Source: Alphaproteobacteria bacterium UBA2784 (lineage in GTDB: Bacteria > Pseudomonadota > Alphaproteobacteria > Micropepsales > Micropepsaceae). Taken from it: a stretch of DNA of 34,485 bases. This document shows, one piece after another, positions 23,984 to 34,100 of this stretch. The stretch lies in the NCBI GenBank assembly GCA_002352285.1, contig DEIC01000036.1, forward strand, positions 1,306-35,790. The letters run 5' to 3'. A program made the position numbers and the translations under genes. The first letter of the stretch is position 1, and every line of letters starts with the position of its first letter. Below the pieces are notes generated by a model that was not told where the DNA came from, did no database searches, and saw nothing but the letters and a program-made list of their open reading frames with translations.

Positions 23984-25471
23984 GTGCAATGCTCGCGCTC
24001 GGATGTTCCCGAAGACTGCCTGAAGCGTGACGCCTTGAAAGTACTTTCCACCATCAAGGATGCGTTCCTGCCAGACGATCCGCAGCTTGCCAAGCTGCGC
24101 TTCGAGCAGTTGCGCATGGCCGCCAAAAACATGGCGCCAGCCACCTATACCCTGCCCGCGATGGGCATTGTCATGGCATTCCTGTTCAGCACCTGGTCCG
24201 ACGACGCCAGCGTATTTCTGTGGCTGGGGTCCGTATTTGCATCCGTCTGGTATATGGGCCGGGAGGCTTCACTGACCGTCGGTGCCGACGAGGATGAGCC
24301 CGGCAGCCTGCGCCGCTGGACGCTGCGCCTCGTGCTCGCCTATGGGCTGGTCACGGTCTGCTGGAGCCTGATGGGCGTCTGGTTCTGGGTGCCAGGCGAT
24401 CATCTCAACCACATCCTGATGCTTCTCTTCATGTGTGCGAGCGTTGCGGCAACGGCCGCGCTGACCGCACCTTCCCCCGCCGTCTGCACAGTCGCCATGG
24501 GCTGGTATGCGCTCATTTTCGGTATGCTTCCTTCAAGCGAAACGGATCCACTCTATAACTGGCTGATCGTGCTTGCCCTCGGCTATACGACCTTCATGGC
24601 GGGCGTCGCACGCAGTGTTTACAAAGCGACGGCCGATGCCCTGGCGCTGCAGGAAGACAAGAACGAGCTGATTGACCAGCTGCAGCGCGCCAAGAATGAA
24701 TCGGATGGTGCGCGCCTGCGTGCAGAAGCGGCGAGCCGGGCGAAGTCCGACTTCCTGGCAAACATGAGCCATGAGCTGCGCACGCCACTCAATGCCATTC
24801 TGGGTTTTTCGGAAGTGATGAAGGATGAGCTGCTCGGGCCTATCGGCAGCGCAACCTACAAGGGCTATGCAGCCGACATTCACACGTCGGGCGCGCACCT
24901 TCTGAAGCTGATCAATGACGTGCTCGACCTTTCACGCATCGAAGCGGGCCGCCACACGCTCAGCAATTCCGAACTCAATCTTTCCGAGATTGCCTCGGAT
25001 GTGATGACATTCTTCGCCCTCAGTGCACAGCAGGGCGGCATTACCCTGACCGTCGACGTGCCGGAGGGCCTTGGCCTTGTAGGCGACGAGCGCGGCATCA
25101 AGCAGGTGCTGATCAATCTTGTGGCCAATGCGGTCAAGTTCACGCCCAATGGCGGCAGCATTACCATCTCTGCCGCCGTCAACGAGCGCGCCTGTATCTC
25201 GATTTCGGTGCGCGACACCGGTTGCGGCATCGATCAGCAGCAGGTGCTGCACGTCTTCGAGACGTTCGGTCAGGGGCGCCACGACATCGCTGCACGCGAC
25301 AAGGGCACGGGTCTTGGCCTGCCCATCGTCAAAGGCATCATCGAAGCGCATGGCGGCACCGTGCGCCTCGACAGCAAGGTGGGCGAAGGCACGATGTTCA
25401 CGGCCACATTCCCGGCTGTGCGTACGGTCAGCCGCGTTGCACCCGTCGCCGCGAAAAGCAGCGCCGCCTGA
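23984..25471 (+). CDS. Membrane sensor histidine kinase (PdhS/PleC-like core)
   Basis: Inner-membrane kinase of 495 residues. Six hydrophobic segments are visible at about 52-70, 76-92, 114-136, 143-161, 166-183 and 190-208, then a coiled linker (215-255). The H-box FLANMSHELRTPLNAILGFS holds the phosphorylated His263; N-box QVLINLVANAVKFTP, G1 DTGCGID and G2 GTGLGLPIVKG follow. No PAS or receiver domain is present, so the membrane domain itself probably senses the signal. The HELRTPLNAI H-box is typical of alphaproteobacterial DivK-type kinases. No response regulator is adjacent, so it is an orphan here. The GTG start at 23984 is uncertain; a TTG 57 bases further on is an alternative. It is convergent with the small-subunit dehydrogenase, six bases apart. 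Confidence 0.9.
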   Translation: MQCSRSDVPEDCLKRDALKVLSTIKDAFLPDDPQLAKLRFEQLRMAAKNMAPATYTLPAMGIVMAFLFSTWSDDASVFLWLGSVFASVWYMGREASLTVGADEDEPGSLRRWTLRLVLAYGLVTVCWSLMGVWFWVPGDHLNHILMLLFMCASVAATAALTAPSPAVCTVAMGWYALIFGMLPSSETDPLYNWLIVLALGYTTFMAGVARSVYKATADALALQEDKNELIDQLQRAKNESDGARLRAEAASRAKSDFLANMSHELRTPLNAILGFSEVMKDELLGPIGSATYKGYAADIHTSGAHLLKLINDVLDLSRIEAGRHTLSNSELNLSEIASDVMTFFALSAQQGGITLTVDVPEGLGLVGDERGIKQVLINLVANAVKFTPNGGSITISAAVNERACISISVRDTGCGIDQQQVLHVFETFGQGRHDIAARDKGTGLGLPIVKGIIEAHGGTVRLDSKVGEGTMFTATFPAVRTVSRVAPVAAKSSAA

Positions 25472-25477
25472 ACCCGA

Positions 25478-26626
25478 TCAGGCCGCCGCCTTGTCGTCGG
25501 TCAGCGCGGCATAACGCTTCAGATGATGATCAACATTGCCGAACTGCGTGTCGATCATGGTGAGGCGCTTGAAGTAATGGCCGACATTCAGCTCATCCGT
25601 CATGCCCATGCCGCCATGCAGCTGCACGGCCTGCTGGCCGATGAAACGCCCCGCCTTGCCGATCTGCACCTTTGCGGCTGACGCGGCCTTGGCGCGCTCG
25701 TGGGCGCTCTCGTTCAGCTTCAGCGTCACCATATAGGTGATCGAGACGGACTGCTCATAGTTCATGAACATGTCCACCATGCGGTGCTGGAGCACCTGGA
25801 ATTTTCCAATGGGAACGCCGAACTGCTTGCGGGTCTTGCAGTATTCGACCGTCGCATCGTTCAACACCTTCATGGCGCCGATGGCCTCGGCCGAGAGCGC
25901 CGCAATCGCCTCATCGGTAATGCGCTCCACGAGCGGCAGGGCGTTGTCCACCTCGCCGATCACAAAGTCGGGCGATACGGTGACGTTCTCGAACATTACT
26001 TCCGAAGCGCGCAGGCCATCGACGGTCGGATAGTCGCGCGTGGTGATGCCCTTTGAGTTCTTGGGTACGGCAAGGAGTGTGACGCCCTTGGCGTCGCGCT
26101 GGCCGCCGCTGGTCCGCGCCGTGACAAGAATATAGTCGGCATAGGGCGCACCGAGCACCACCGCCTTGTGACCCGACAAGACAAAGTCCCTGCCCGACTT
26201 TTTCGCGGTCGTCGTCAGGTCGGCGAGATTGTAGCGGCCCTGCGGCTCGGCATAGGCGAAGGCACAGATCGCCTCACCGGCCGCGATGGCAGGCAGCCAC
26301 TGCTCTTTCTGCTGGGCGGTGCCGCCATGGCGGATGGCATTGGCATTGATCACTGCCGTTTGCAGATAGGGTTCAACCACGAGGGCGCGGCCAAACTCCT
26401 CCATGATGATCATGGTCTCAACCGGGCCGCCGCCGAGGCCGCCATTGTCCTCGGGAATGGCGGCGCCCATCAGGCCCAGATCCGCCATCTCCTTCCACAC
26501 TTCCTTGCGCCAGCCGGCATCCGAGCGGATCACTTTGCTGCGCGTATCGAAGGCATAGGCCTTCTGAACAAATTTGCGCACCGTGTCGCGCAGCAGGGTT
26601 TGTTCTTCGGTGAAGGAGAAATCCAT
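25478..26626 (-). CDS. Acyl-CoA dehydrogenase, small-subunit (PimD-like) type
   Basis: Protein of 382 residues related to the small subunit of heteromeric acyl-CoA dehydrogenases such as PimD of Rhodopseudomonas. The N-terminus MDFSFTEEQTLLRDTVRKF and NGGLGGGPVETMIIMEEFG are typical. The FAD/substrate loop, normally TEPGAGSD, reads YAEPQGRYNL, and the C-terminus ends DTQFGNVDHHL with no YEG-type catalytic Glu, so this chain is probably noncatalytic or only completes the flavin site. It lies 65 bases downstream of the large-subunit gene on the same strand; the two should form one alpha2beta2 enzyme (inference from family). Start ATG 26626 matches the family N-terminus. Confidence 0.9.
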   Translation of the reverse strand: MDFSFTEEQTLLRDTVRKFVQKAYAFDTRSKVIRSDAGWRKEVWKEMADLGLMGAAIPEDNGGLGGGPVETMIIMEEFGRALVVEPYLQTAVINANAIRHGGTAQQKEQWLPAIAAGEAICAFAYAEPQGRYNLADLTTTAKKSGRDFVLSGHKAVVLGAPYADYILVTARTSGGQRDAKGVTLLAVPKNSKGITTRDYPTVDGLRASEVMFENVTVSPDFVIGEVDNALPLVERITDEAIAALSAEAIGAMKVLNDATVEYCKTRKQFGVPIGKFQVLQHRMVDMFMNYEQSVSITYMVTLKLNESAHERAKAASAAKVQIGKAGRFIGQQAVQLHGGMGMTDELNVGHYFKRLTMIDTQFGNVDHHLKRYAALTDDKAAA

Positions 26627-26691
26627 GATCCGTTTCCGTCTTTCGCTTGATTGCGCTTAAGGCTTTGTAGGTGCGTTTCCTGCGGTACTTC

Positions 26692-27873
26692 CTAGAGACC
26701 CAGCACCATCTTGGCGATGATGTTGCGCTGGATCTCGTTGGAGCCGCCATAGATCGAGGTCTTGCGCATATTGAAATAATGCGGGGCAACCAGTTCGGCA
26801 TAGTCGGGGCCGACATGCTCGTTGTCACCCAGATCGCGCTGATAGGGCTGGGCGTAGTGACCGCTTGCTTCCAGCGCGAGTTCCGTAATGCGCTGCTGGA
26901 TCTCGGTGCCCTTGATCTTGAGGATCGAGCTTTCAAGGCCGGGGCCCTTGCCCGATGACTCGCCCGCCAGCGTGCGCAGCTCGGTGTATTCAAGCGCGTG
27001 AAGGTCGATCTCAAGCTCAGCCACCTTGCGCTGGAATTCCAGATCGGAAATCAGCGGCGCGCCGTCGATCTTTTCCATCGCCAGCATCTCGCGCAGGCGG
27101 ATGATGGCGCGCTTGGAGCGGGCGACACCGGCAATGCCGGCGCGCTCGTGGCTCAAAAGGAATTTGGCGCAGGTCCAGCCCTTGTTCTCCTCGTGGATGC
27201 GGTTTTCGACCGGCACCTTCACATTGTCGAACCAGACTTCGTTCACCTCGTGGGAGCCATCCATCGTGATGATCGGCTTTACGGTGATGCCCGGCGTCTT
27301 CATGTCGATGAGGAGGAACGAAATGCCCTCCTGCTGCTTGGCGTTCGGATCGGTGCGGACAAGGCAGAAAATCCAGTCCGCGAACTGGGCCAGCGTCGTC
27401 CACGTCTTCTGGCCGTTGACGATGTAGTGGTCGCCCTCGCGCACGGCTTTGGTTTTCAGCGAGGCGAGGTCAGAGCCTGAACCCGGCTCCGAATAGCCCT
27501 GGCACCACCATACATCTCCCGAAAGGATGCCGGGCAGGTACTTCTTTTTCTGTTCCGGCGTGCCGAACGTGTAAATCACCGGGCCGACCATCGAGAGGCC
27601 GAAGGGCAGCAGCATCGGGCAATCAGCCGCTGCACTTTCCTCGTTGAAGATATAGCGCTGCGTCGCGGTCCAGCCGGTGCCGCCATATTCGACGGGCCAG
27701 GCTTGCGCCACCCAACCCTTTTTGTAGAGCGTGCGGTGCCAGGCCAGAAAGTCTTCGCGGCTGTCATATTCCGAGCGCGCGACGCCGCGCAGATGGGCGG
27801 GATAGTTCTTTTCGATGAAGTCACGCACTTCGGTGCGGAAGGCTTCTTCGGCGGGGCTGAAACGAACGTCCAT
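26692..27873 (-). CDS. Acyl-CoA dehydrogenase, large-subunit (PimC-like) type
   Basis: Flavoprotein of 393 residues, first gene of the large/small pair. It has GFSMVGPVIYTFG-like FGLSMVGPVIYTFG, WWCQGYSEPGSGSDLASL and NGQKTWTTLAQFADW, near-textbook for PimC-type enzymes that oxidise dicarboxyl- or long-chain acyl-CoAs. The C-terminal IYGGSNEIQRN lacks the YEGT Glu (Gly376 there); Glu243 in LLSHERAG is the likely base (inference). GAGGA precedes ATG 27873 with seven-base spacing; the longer frame to 27939 is rejected. The following 286-base region to the exported hydrolase holds divergent promoters. Closely similar to the orphan enzyme at 21003-22208. Confidence 0.93.
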   Translation of the reverse strand: MDVRFSPAEEAFRTEVRDFIEKNYPAHLRGVARSEYDSREDFLAWHRTLYKKGWVAQAWPVEYGGTGWTATQRYIFNEESAAADCPMLLPFGLSMVGPVIYTFGTPEQKKKYLPGILSGDVWWCQGYSEPGSGSDLASLKTKAVREGDHYIVNGQKTWTTLAQFADWIFCLVRTDPNAKQQEGISFLLIDMKTPGITVKPIITMDGSHEVNEVWFDNVKVPVENRIHEENKGWTCAKFLLSHERAGIAGVARSKRAIIRLREMLAMEKIDGAPLISDLEFQRKVAELEIDLHALEYTELRTLAGESSGKGPGLESSILKIKGTEIQQRITELALEASGHYAQPYQRDLGDNEHVGPDYAELVAPHYFNMRKTSIYGGSNEIQRNIIAKMVLGL

Positions 27874-28111
27874 TGCAGATTCCTCGGGGAGGCTGGCGGT
27901 GGGCATTTTCAGGCACGGCAGATGCGGGCAATAGCTCACACCTCAGATTGCTTTCAACGCAATCCGATAATTTGTCAGTGACCGGGATGATAGCGGCCAA
28001 TCTTCATCTGGCAAGGAACGCCGTAGCGTCAACTGTCCAAAGCTTCCGCGCGCGCTGGTGACGCAGGTGTGAATCCTTTGACACTTGGACTTGGCGCGCC
28101 GCCGGACCAGA

Positions 28112-28141
28112 TTGTCGGGACGCACAAGCGTCAGCTATTTG
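28112..28141 (+). promoter_or_regulatory. Candidate promoter of the exported hydrolase-like gene
   Basis: The 286 bases between the divergent dehydrogenase and hydrolase-like genes contain no credible gene. TTGTCG (28112-28117) and TATTTG (28136-28141) are 18 bases apart, just upstream of ATG 28160. The spacer holds a GACGC-ACAA-GCGTC inverted repeat (28119-28132), which could be an operator. Weak match; alternatives exist. Confidence 0.3.
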
Positions 28142-28159
28142 AGAAAATGAGTCCGATTC

Positions 28160-29548
28160 ATGCGCCAAGCCTTTCTGATTGCAGCAGTTCCCGCATTCTC
28201 AATTGCGCTATCAGGTGCTGCCCTGGCGGAATCTCTTTCGGGCGCCTGGCGCGGCGACGAAGGCATTCAAGAGGTCGAGTGGGTGCTGAGCGAGGCACCC
28301 GATGGCACGCTGACCGGGCGGATCAGGGGTGTCGAGAGCGGTATTGATCTTCCCATTACGCGCGGAAGGCGGCAGGGCGATGAGATCATCATCGAAAATC
28401 CCGGCCTTGAGTTCCGGTTCACTGGCCGATTCGACGGCAGCGAGATTGACGGCCATGTCGAGCGGCCGTGGGGGCGCACCGATCTCTCGCTCGAACGCAG
28501 TGAGGCGCTTGCGCCCGCATCGCGCCCGCAGGATCCGCCCTTGCCTCTCCCCTATCGCTCGGAAGAGGTGCAGTTCGCCAGCACCGACGGCGACATCATG
28601 CTGGCAGGCACGTTCCTGCTGCCCGAGGGCGCAGGCCCCTTCCCTGCTGCCATCCTGATTTCGCCGGAAGGCGCGCAGGATCGCGATGGCGCTGCCTTTG
28701 GTCACCGGCCGCATGCGGTTCTGGCCGATGCGCTGGTGCGTCGTGGCATTGCCGTGCTGCGATATGATGATCGCGGCATTGGCGCATCGGACGGGCTCTA
28801 TGACAGCGCCACGACACAGGGCTATGCCGGCGACGCCGAAGGCGCGATCCTCTGGCTCAAGGCGCACGCCGAAATTGACGGCGCGCGCATTGCGCTTGTT
28901 GGCCGCAACAATGGTGCGGTGATTGCCGCGCGGGCTGGCATGAATGCGGGTGTGGCGGCGCTCGTTCTTGTTTCTGCGCCTTCGCTGCGCGGCGCGGAAG
29001 CCGCCAATGGCACTGCCGCGCGCGCCATGCGGGCCAATGGCAGCGACGAAGACACGATCGCCGAGCGCGTGCGCGTGCAGTCGCTGATCTTTGAGAAGAT
29101 CATGGCGTCGCCTGCTGCGGACTCGGAAACGCTGCGGATGCAGATCGCGCAAATCGTCCGCGACGAAGCCGGACTGATCCTCAGCGTTTTTGTCTCGGAC
29201 GAGATGATTGACTTCATTGCGCGGCGGCTGATTACGCCCTGGTTCCGCGATTATCTGACGCTTGATCCGCTCAATGAGTTCAGGCGCGTCACGGTGCCAA
29301 GCCTCGTGATCTATGGCAGCGAGGACCGCGCCAATCCACCGGGTGAAAACATGGAGCGCGTGGCGGGCGCGATCAGCGCCAATGGCGCGGTCGCCACGAC
29401 TTTTGTGGTGCCCGGCACGGGCGCCAACCTTGCCCGACCCAATCCCGATCCCGAGGGCAATGCCTATACGGTCGATGAGACGATCTCGCCTGCTGCGGTC
29501 TCCTTCATTGCCGATTTTCTGGTGGCGACGTTGCGCGCGGGCGGTTGA
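28160..29548 (+). CDS. Exported alpha/beta hydrolase-fold protein with lost catalytic Ser and His
   Basis: Predicted periplasmic protein of 462 residues. A signal peptide (cleavage ALA near 23) is followed by a beta-rich N-terminal domain (25-135) and an alpha/beta hydrolase domain similar to the YitV/dienelactone-hydrolase-like group, with AAILISPEGAQDRDG, HRPHAVLADALVRRGIAVL and RYDDRGIGASDG. The nucleophile elbow, normally GHSEGG in relatives, reads GRNNGA (248-253), so the catalytic Ser is Asn250. The Asp region YGSEDRANPP (Asp389) is kept, but the His loop, usually GLNHLF, reads GTGANLARP around 420. The triad is thus broken and the protein is likely a noncatalytic binding or regulatory homologue (inference). 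The ribosome site is weak. It is convergent with the PLP enzyme, one base between stops. Confidence 0.85.
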   Translation: MRQAFLIAAVPAFSIALSGAALAESLSGAWRGDEGIQEVEWVLSEAPDGTLTGRIRGVESGIDLPITRGRRQGDEIIIENPGLEFRFTGRFDGSEIDGHVERPWGRTDLSLERSEALAPASRPQDPPLPLPYRSEEVQFASTDGDIMLAGTFLLPEGAGPFPAAILISPEGAQDRDGAAFGHRPHAVLADALVRRGIAVLRYDDRGIGASDGLYDSATTQGYAGDAEGAILWLKAHAEIDGARIALVGRNNGAVIAARAGMNAGVAALVLVSAPSLRGAEAANGTAARAMRANGSDEDTIAERVRVQSLIFEKIMASPAADSETLRMQIAQIVRDEAGLILSVFVSDEMIDFIARRLITPWFRDYLTLDPLNEFRRVTVPSLVIYGSEDRANPPGENMERVAGAISANGAVATTFVVPGTGANLARPNPDPEGNAYTVDETISPAAVSFIADFLVATLRAGG

Positions 29549-29549
29549 T

Positions 29550-30668
29550 CTAGACGCGATCAATCGCCTCCTTGATGGCGCGCCACAGCGGCTCGGTGGG
29601 CTCGATACCGCAGGCAAGGCGCACGAATCCCTCGGGCACCGCATCGCCCCAGCGCGCCCGACGCTCGGCCGACGTTCGTACGCCGCCAAAACTGGTGGAG
29701 GCCTGGAGCAACCTGCATTCCTCGATGAAGAGGTTGGCGGCGCGGGCGTCGCGGAACGTCAGCGCCATCAGCGAGCCGAAGGACGCCTGCTGCTTTCTGG
29801 CGATGGCATGAGCGGGATCGCTCGCAAGGCCGGGATAGCGCAAAGCCTTGAGCTTGGGATGGCCCGCGAGCCGTTCTGCAATGACCCGCGCATTTTCGGC
29901 GGCACGCGCAAAGCGCAACTCAAGCGTTTCAAGACCCCGCATGACAAGAAAGGCATCGAACACGGAGGGCGTTGGCCCGGTGATGCGCCGCCAGTCGCGC
30001 AGGCGCTGGATCAGCGCGCCATCGCGCGAGGCGACATGGCCGAACAGCACGTCGCTGTGGCCGTTGATCGCCTTGGTTCCCGCGTGGATCACCGCATCGC
30101 ATCCCAATTCCAGCGGACGCAGGCCGAGCGGCGTCAGCGTGGTCGCATCAGCGAACACAAGCGCCCCGCCCTTTTTCGCCCGCGCGGCGATATCGGCAAT
30201 GTCACACACGTCGAGACCCGGATTGGACGGGGACTCCATCAAGACCAGCTTGAAGCCGTCGAGCGCGCCCTCGCCCATCGAAGCGGTTGGCCGCGTCTCA
30301 GTGACGACGCCAAGCGGCGCCAGATAGCGTTCGGCGATGAGGCGCGTGGTGTAGTAGCCGTCGGCTGGCAAGAGGATACGGTCGCCCTTTGCGACATGCG
30401 AAAACAGCACAGCAGAAAGCGCGGCCATGCCCGAGGGAAAGGCAACGGCCTCGGCATTATCCAGTGCGCCGAGCTGATCTTCCGCCATGCGCCAGGTCGG
30501 GTTATTGAAGCGGCCATACTGGTAAGGCGCATTGCCGGGGTCGCCGGGCAAATGGAATACGGCTGCTGGCGTGATCTGTGGCGTCACGGGGTCGCCCGGC
30601 CGGATCACGCCCCGCAAATGATGCAGGATTTCGGCGAAGCGTTCGCCCATTTCGTCGTGGCTGCTCAT
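29550..30668 (-). CDS. Cys/Met metabolism PLP-dependent enzyme (cystathionine beta-lyase/gamma-synthase family)
   Basis: Cytoplasmic enzyme of 372 residues of the trans-sulfuration family. The PLP-binding Lys199 is in HAGTKAINGHSDVLFG, Asp174 (VFADAT) pairs with the pyridine nitrogen, and YGRFNNPT at 51-58 holds the Tyr and Arg that contact the phosphate of the neighbouring subunit. PSGMAALSAVL and the C-terminal STSFGGVRTSAERRARW support the family. Which reaction it performs (beta-lyase, gamma-lyase, gamma-synthase) cannot be decided from sequence. ATG 30668 has a weak ribosome site. It is divergent from the DUF1289 gene. Confidence 0.9.
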   Translation of the reverse strand: MSSHDEMGERFAEILHHLRGVIRPGDPVTPQITPAAVFHLPGDPGNAPYQYGRFNNPTWRMAEDQLGALDNAEAVAFPSGMAALSAVLFSHVAKGDRILLPADGYYTTRLIAERYLAPLGVVTETRPTASMGEGALDGFKLVLMESPSNPGLDVCDIADIAARAKKGGALVFADATTLTPLGLRPLELGCDAVIHAGTKAINGHSDVLFGHVASRDGALIQRLRDWRRITGPTPSVFDAFLVMRGLETLELRFARAAENARVIAERLAGHPKLKALRYPGLASDPAHAIARKQQASFGSLMALTFRDARAANLFIEECRLLQASTSFGGVRTSAERRARWGDAVPEGFVRLACGIEPTEPLWRAIKEAIDRV

Positions 30669-30774
30669 GCGCTAGGCTCAATTGTGCTGTTCGGCTGGAT
30701 ACGGGAAGATTGGCGGGCACCCTGCCGCCGGCAGGTTTTCCGGGCAAGCACTCTCAGGCGAACTCCTCTCATCC

Positions 30775-30987
30775 ATGACGCCCGCAATACCAATCGAGAG
30801 CCCCTGCATCCGGGTCTGTGAAATTGATCCGTTGACGGGTCTTTGCCGCGGGTGCCGCAGGACCCTGTCCGAGATTGCCCAATGGGGGGTGATGGGCGAA
30901 TCGGGCCGGGCCAAAGTCATAGCGGAACTGAAGTTGCGGACGGCCTTGGCCTCTGGCGGGCCAACGCCATCGCGGAATTTGGGCTAA
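30775..30987 (+). CDS. DUF1289 protein (four-cysteine small protein)
   Basis: Protein of 70 residues. ESPCIRVCEIDPLTGLCRG and CRRTLSEIAQW match DUF1289; Cys11, Cys15, Cys24 and Cys27 probably bind a metal or Fe-S cluster. The family is of unknown function. ATG 30775 is chosen because it begins the conserved core; the frame is open further upstream to 30682. It is divergent from the PLP enzyme and precedes the autotransporter by 175 bases. Confidence 0.82.
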   Translation: MTPAIPIESPCIRVCEIDPLTGLCRGCRRTLSEIAQWGVMGESGRAKVIAELKLRTALASGGPTPSRNLG

Positions 30988-31162
30988 CCCACCAGACCCG
31001 TTGCCAAAATACCGCAGGTGCCCCACATTAAATCTGCGCAATGAACGAGCATTTAGCTGCCAGGAATCGTTTACAAGGCTATTGCAGGGTTGGTGAGCAA
31101 TTTGATGGGTTTACGCCCGGCCTGTGGTATGACCTGACCGGCTGAGTATCGAGGGGGCTTTG

Positions 31163-34100
31163 ATGACAGTTTTGACCGGCAAGATGCGTTACGTCTTCCG
31201 CTTGGCGCGCGCGTTCCTTGCGCTCTTTGCGGTGGCGTGGGGAAGCGCTGCTGTGGCTGAAACCGTCATCGACGGCAACCGCACGACGCCGGTCAACACC
31301 TCGACTGCCAACAACGGCGCAGCCGATGATGTCACCATTGATGAGGATGCAACCGTCACGGTTGCCAGCGGAACGGCACTCAGTCTCGACTCGAACAATG
31401 ACCTGACGGTCGATGGCACTGTGCGGATCACCTCCACCACTGCCGGTACCGGCGCGTTGATCGAAGCCGGCAATACGGGCGACTTCACCTTCTCGGGCGT
31501 GATGGACCTCTATCAGGACGAGGATCCCGATGAGGATGAGCTTGGTCCCGTGCTGGGCGAAGACAATACGGGTATCGAAGTCTCTGGCGCTGGCGTCTTC
31601 ACCGGCGACATCACGCTGGAAGACGGTTCGGTTATCGTGATTGGCGGTGATGATTCCTTCGGCATGAACATTCTGTCTGCCATGACCGGCGATATCTCCA
31701 TCGGCGGTGCGATGCAGGTCGTGGGTGAGAATGCAACCGGCGTGAACATTGCAGCTCCGCTGACGGGTGATCTCACGATTGAGACGATGGGCAGCATTGC
31801 TGCGTTTGGCGAGAACGCGCGTGGCCTTGTCGTCGGCGCGGCTGTGTCCGGCGCCGTGTGGAACAACGGCTCGATCATCGTGAACTCGCAGGAGCCGGGC
31901 GAGGATTACGAGGGCGTTGATCCGCTGCCTACTGCCGCGTTTGCAGTCGGCATTGGCGCCAGTGTGGGAGAGGGCTTCCAAAATGGCGGACTGCTCGGCT
32001 CTGATGACCAGAACCTGAGTGCATCAATTACCTCTAACTATGCGCCATATGCCGTGCTGATTTCACCATCGGCGGCGTTGGCACCAGCGAGCATTGTTCT
32101 TGGTCTGCCGAATGTCGCGGGAAACGCCTACGGCTTCATCAACATGGGCCGCATTACCGCCAACCCGTCGATTGATGGTCAGGACGTCTCAGCCGTACGC
32201 GTAGAGGGCATGGGAGCGTTCACTACACTGATCGACGGCGGGTTTCTCAACTTTGGCACGATCAGCGGGTTTGCGGTGGGCGGCGGTGATGCTGCCGCTA
32301 TCAGCTTCGGCAATGGCGCGACGACACCGTTTGTGGAAAATCAGGGGAGCTTGGTTGCTTCCGCCAGTGATGAGACGACGGCAAACTCGTCCGGCCTCCT
32401 GATCGAAGTCGGCGCGAATGTTGCGGCGCTTGAAAACAGCGGCACCATCTCTGCCACAGCAACTGCCGAGTTTGCAAATGCGGCTGGAATCCGTGACCTG
32501 ACCGGCCTCCTGACCAGCATTGAGAACACCGGCATGATTGCAGCGGCGGTACAGGCCCAGGCTGACGGAGAGCTTGACGACAGCTCACGCGCTATTGCCA
32601 TCGACGTTTCAGCTGCAACCAGCACGGTTACGGTGACCAGCGCCGATACGATCCGCGGCGACATCCTTTTTGGCAGTGGTGACGACAGCCTGTCGATCCT
32701 TGCCTACACCGACGATCCGGACGTCGAGACCGATGACGACAAGGTCAGCACGATCACCGGCCTCATGGAATTCGGGCTTGGCGCCGACGTGTTCAATATC
32801 GGCGGCGGCGGCACATTCTCGGGCGGCACAAAGTTCGACGGTACGCTGACCATCAATGTGAATGACGGCATGGCGCTTGCCACGACTGGCAGTCAGATTC
32901 TTGCCTCTACCCTGGCCACGGGCGCGGCGGGCATTCTTGCCGCCGAGATCAACACCGATACCGATGGCATGACGCCGTTCGTGGTTGTCGATGGCACGCT
33001 CAGCTTTGCCTCGGGTGCCGATCTCTCGCTGATCCTGACGCAGTTTGTCGGCGTGGCCGGCAATTACCTGATTGCCGAGGCAGGCACGATCACGATTGCT
33101 GACGGCATCGACGCGCTGACGGAAAACAATGCGCCATGGATTTATGACGCGACGTTTACGCTCAATGATGGCGCCACTGACAGCATCACGGCGACGATTG
33201 ATCTCAAGACCGCCAACCAGCTTGGTCTCAATGCCCAGCAGGCGCTGCTCTATGACGCCGTGCTCGAGATCATGAGCGAAGACGGCAACGTGCTCGACGA
33301 TCTTCTGGCGCCGATTGAGACGCAGGAAGAATTCCTTGCCGCCTTTGACACGCTCTTGCCCGATACGTCGCTGGGCTCGATCCGCTCGACCCTCGCCACA
33401 ACCGAGGCGCGGGCTGATGCGCTTTCACGGCGCAACACGGTCGGCGAAGTGCGCCGCCGCAACCGCCGCAATGACAGTGGCGCCTGGACGCAATATTTTG
33501 GCGGCATGGTCACGATCGACGAAACGGCTGAGGGTCAGGGCATTGATGGTCAGATCGCGGGCCAGATTTTCGGCTTCGATATGGAGCTGTTCGAGCATGC
33601 GCCGGTGGGCCTCTTCCTTGCGGCCAGCGGCACAGAGTTCGACAACCCCGCCGTGGGCGGTGAAGGGCTCAACACCACTAACGTGTCGGCGGGCGCCTAT
33701 GCCACGGTTGCGGTAGGGCCGGTGTTTGCCCAGGTGATGGCGGGCTATGGCTATACAACGTTTACCGGCACGCGCGTGATTGCGACCCCGACGGGCACGG
33801 CTGAACTTGAAAGCGAGTGGAGCGGTACGCAATTCGATACTGAATTGCGCCTGGGCGCCGAAATCATGATCGGCGATGTGCGCATCGTGCCGATCATCGG
33901 TTATTCCTACGTGTCGATCTCGGAAGATGGCCGCCGTGAAAGCGGTGGCGGCATCGGCTATGACCTTGTCTATGTCCCGCTTGATGCCGACGTCTCCAGC
34001 GCTTTTGCCGAGGTGACCGTCAGCTATGACGCCAAGCTGCGCAACAGCCTGATCTTCCGTCCCGAGCTTTGGGGTGGCGTGCGCGAAATCATTGATGGCG

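Noticed and set aside
28211..29689. 492-codon minus-strand frame opposite the exported hydrolase-like gene
   Set aside because: Arg/Ala-rich, low-complexity antisense shadow in GC-rich DNA, with no signal, motif or ribosome site.
31079..31981. 300-codon minus-strand frame in the autotransporter passenger
   Set aside because: Shadow of the repetitive passenger; the plus-strand frame has a signal peptide, strong ribosome site and barrel.
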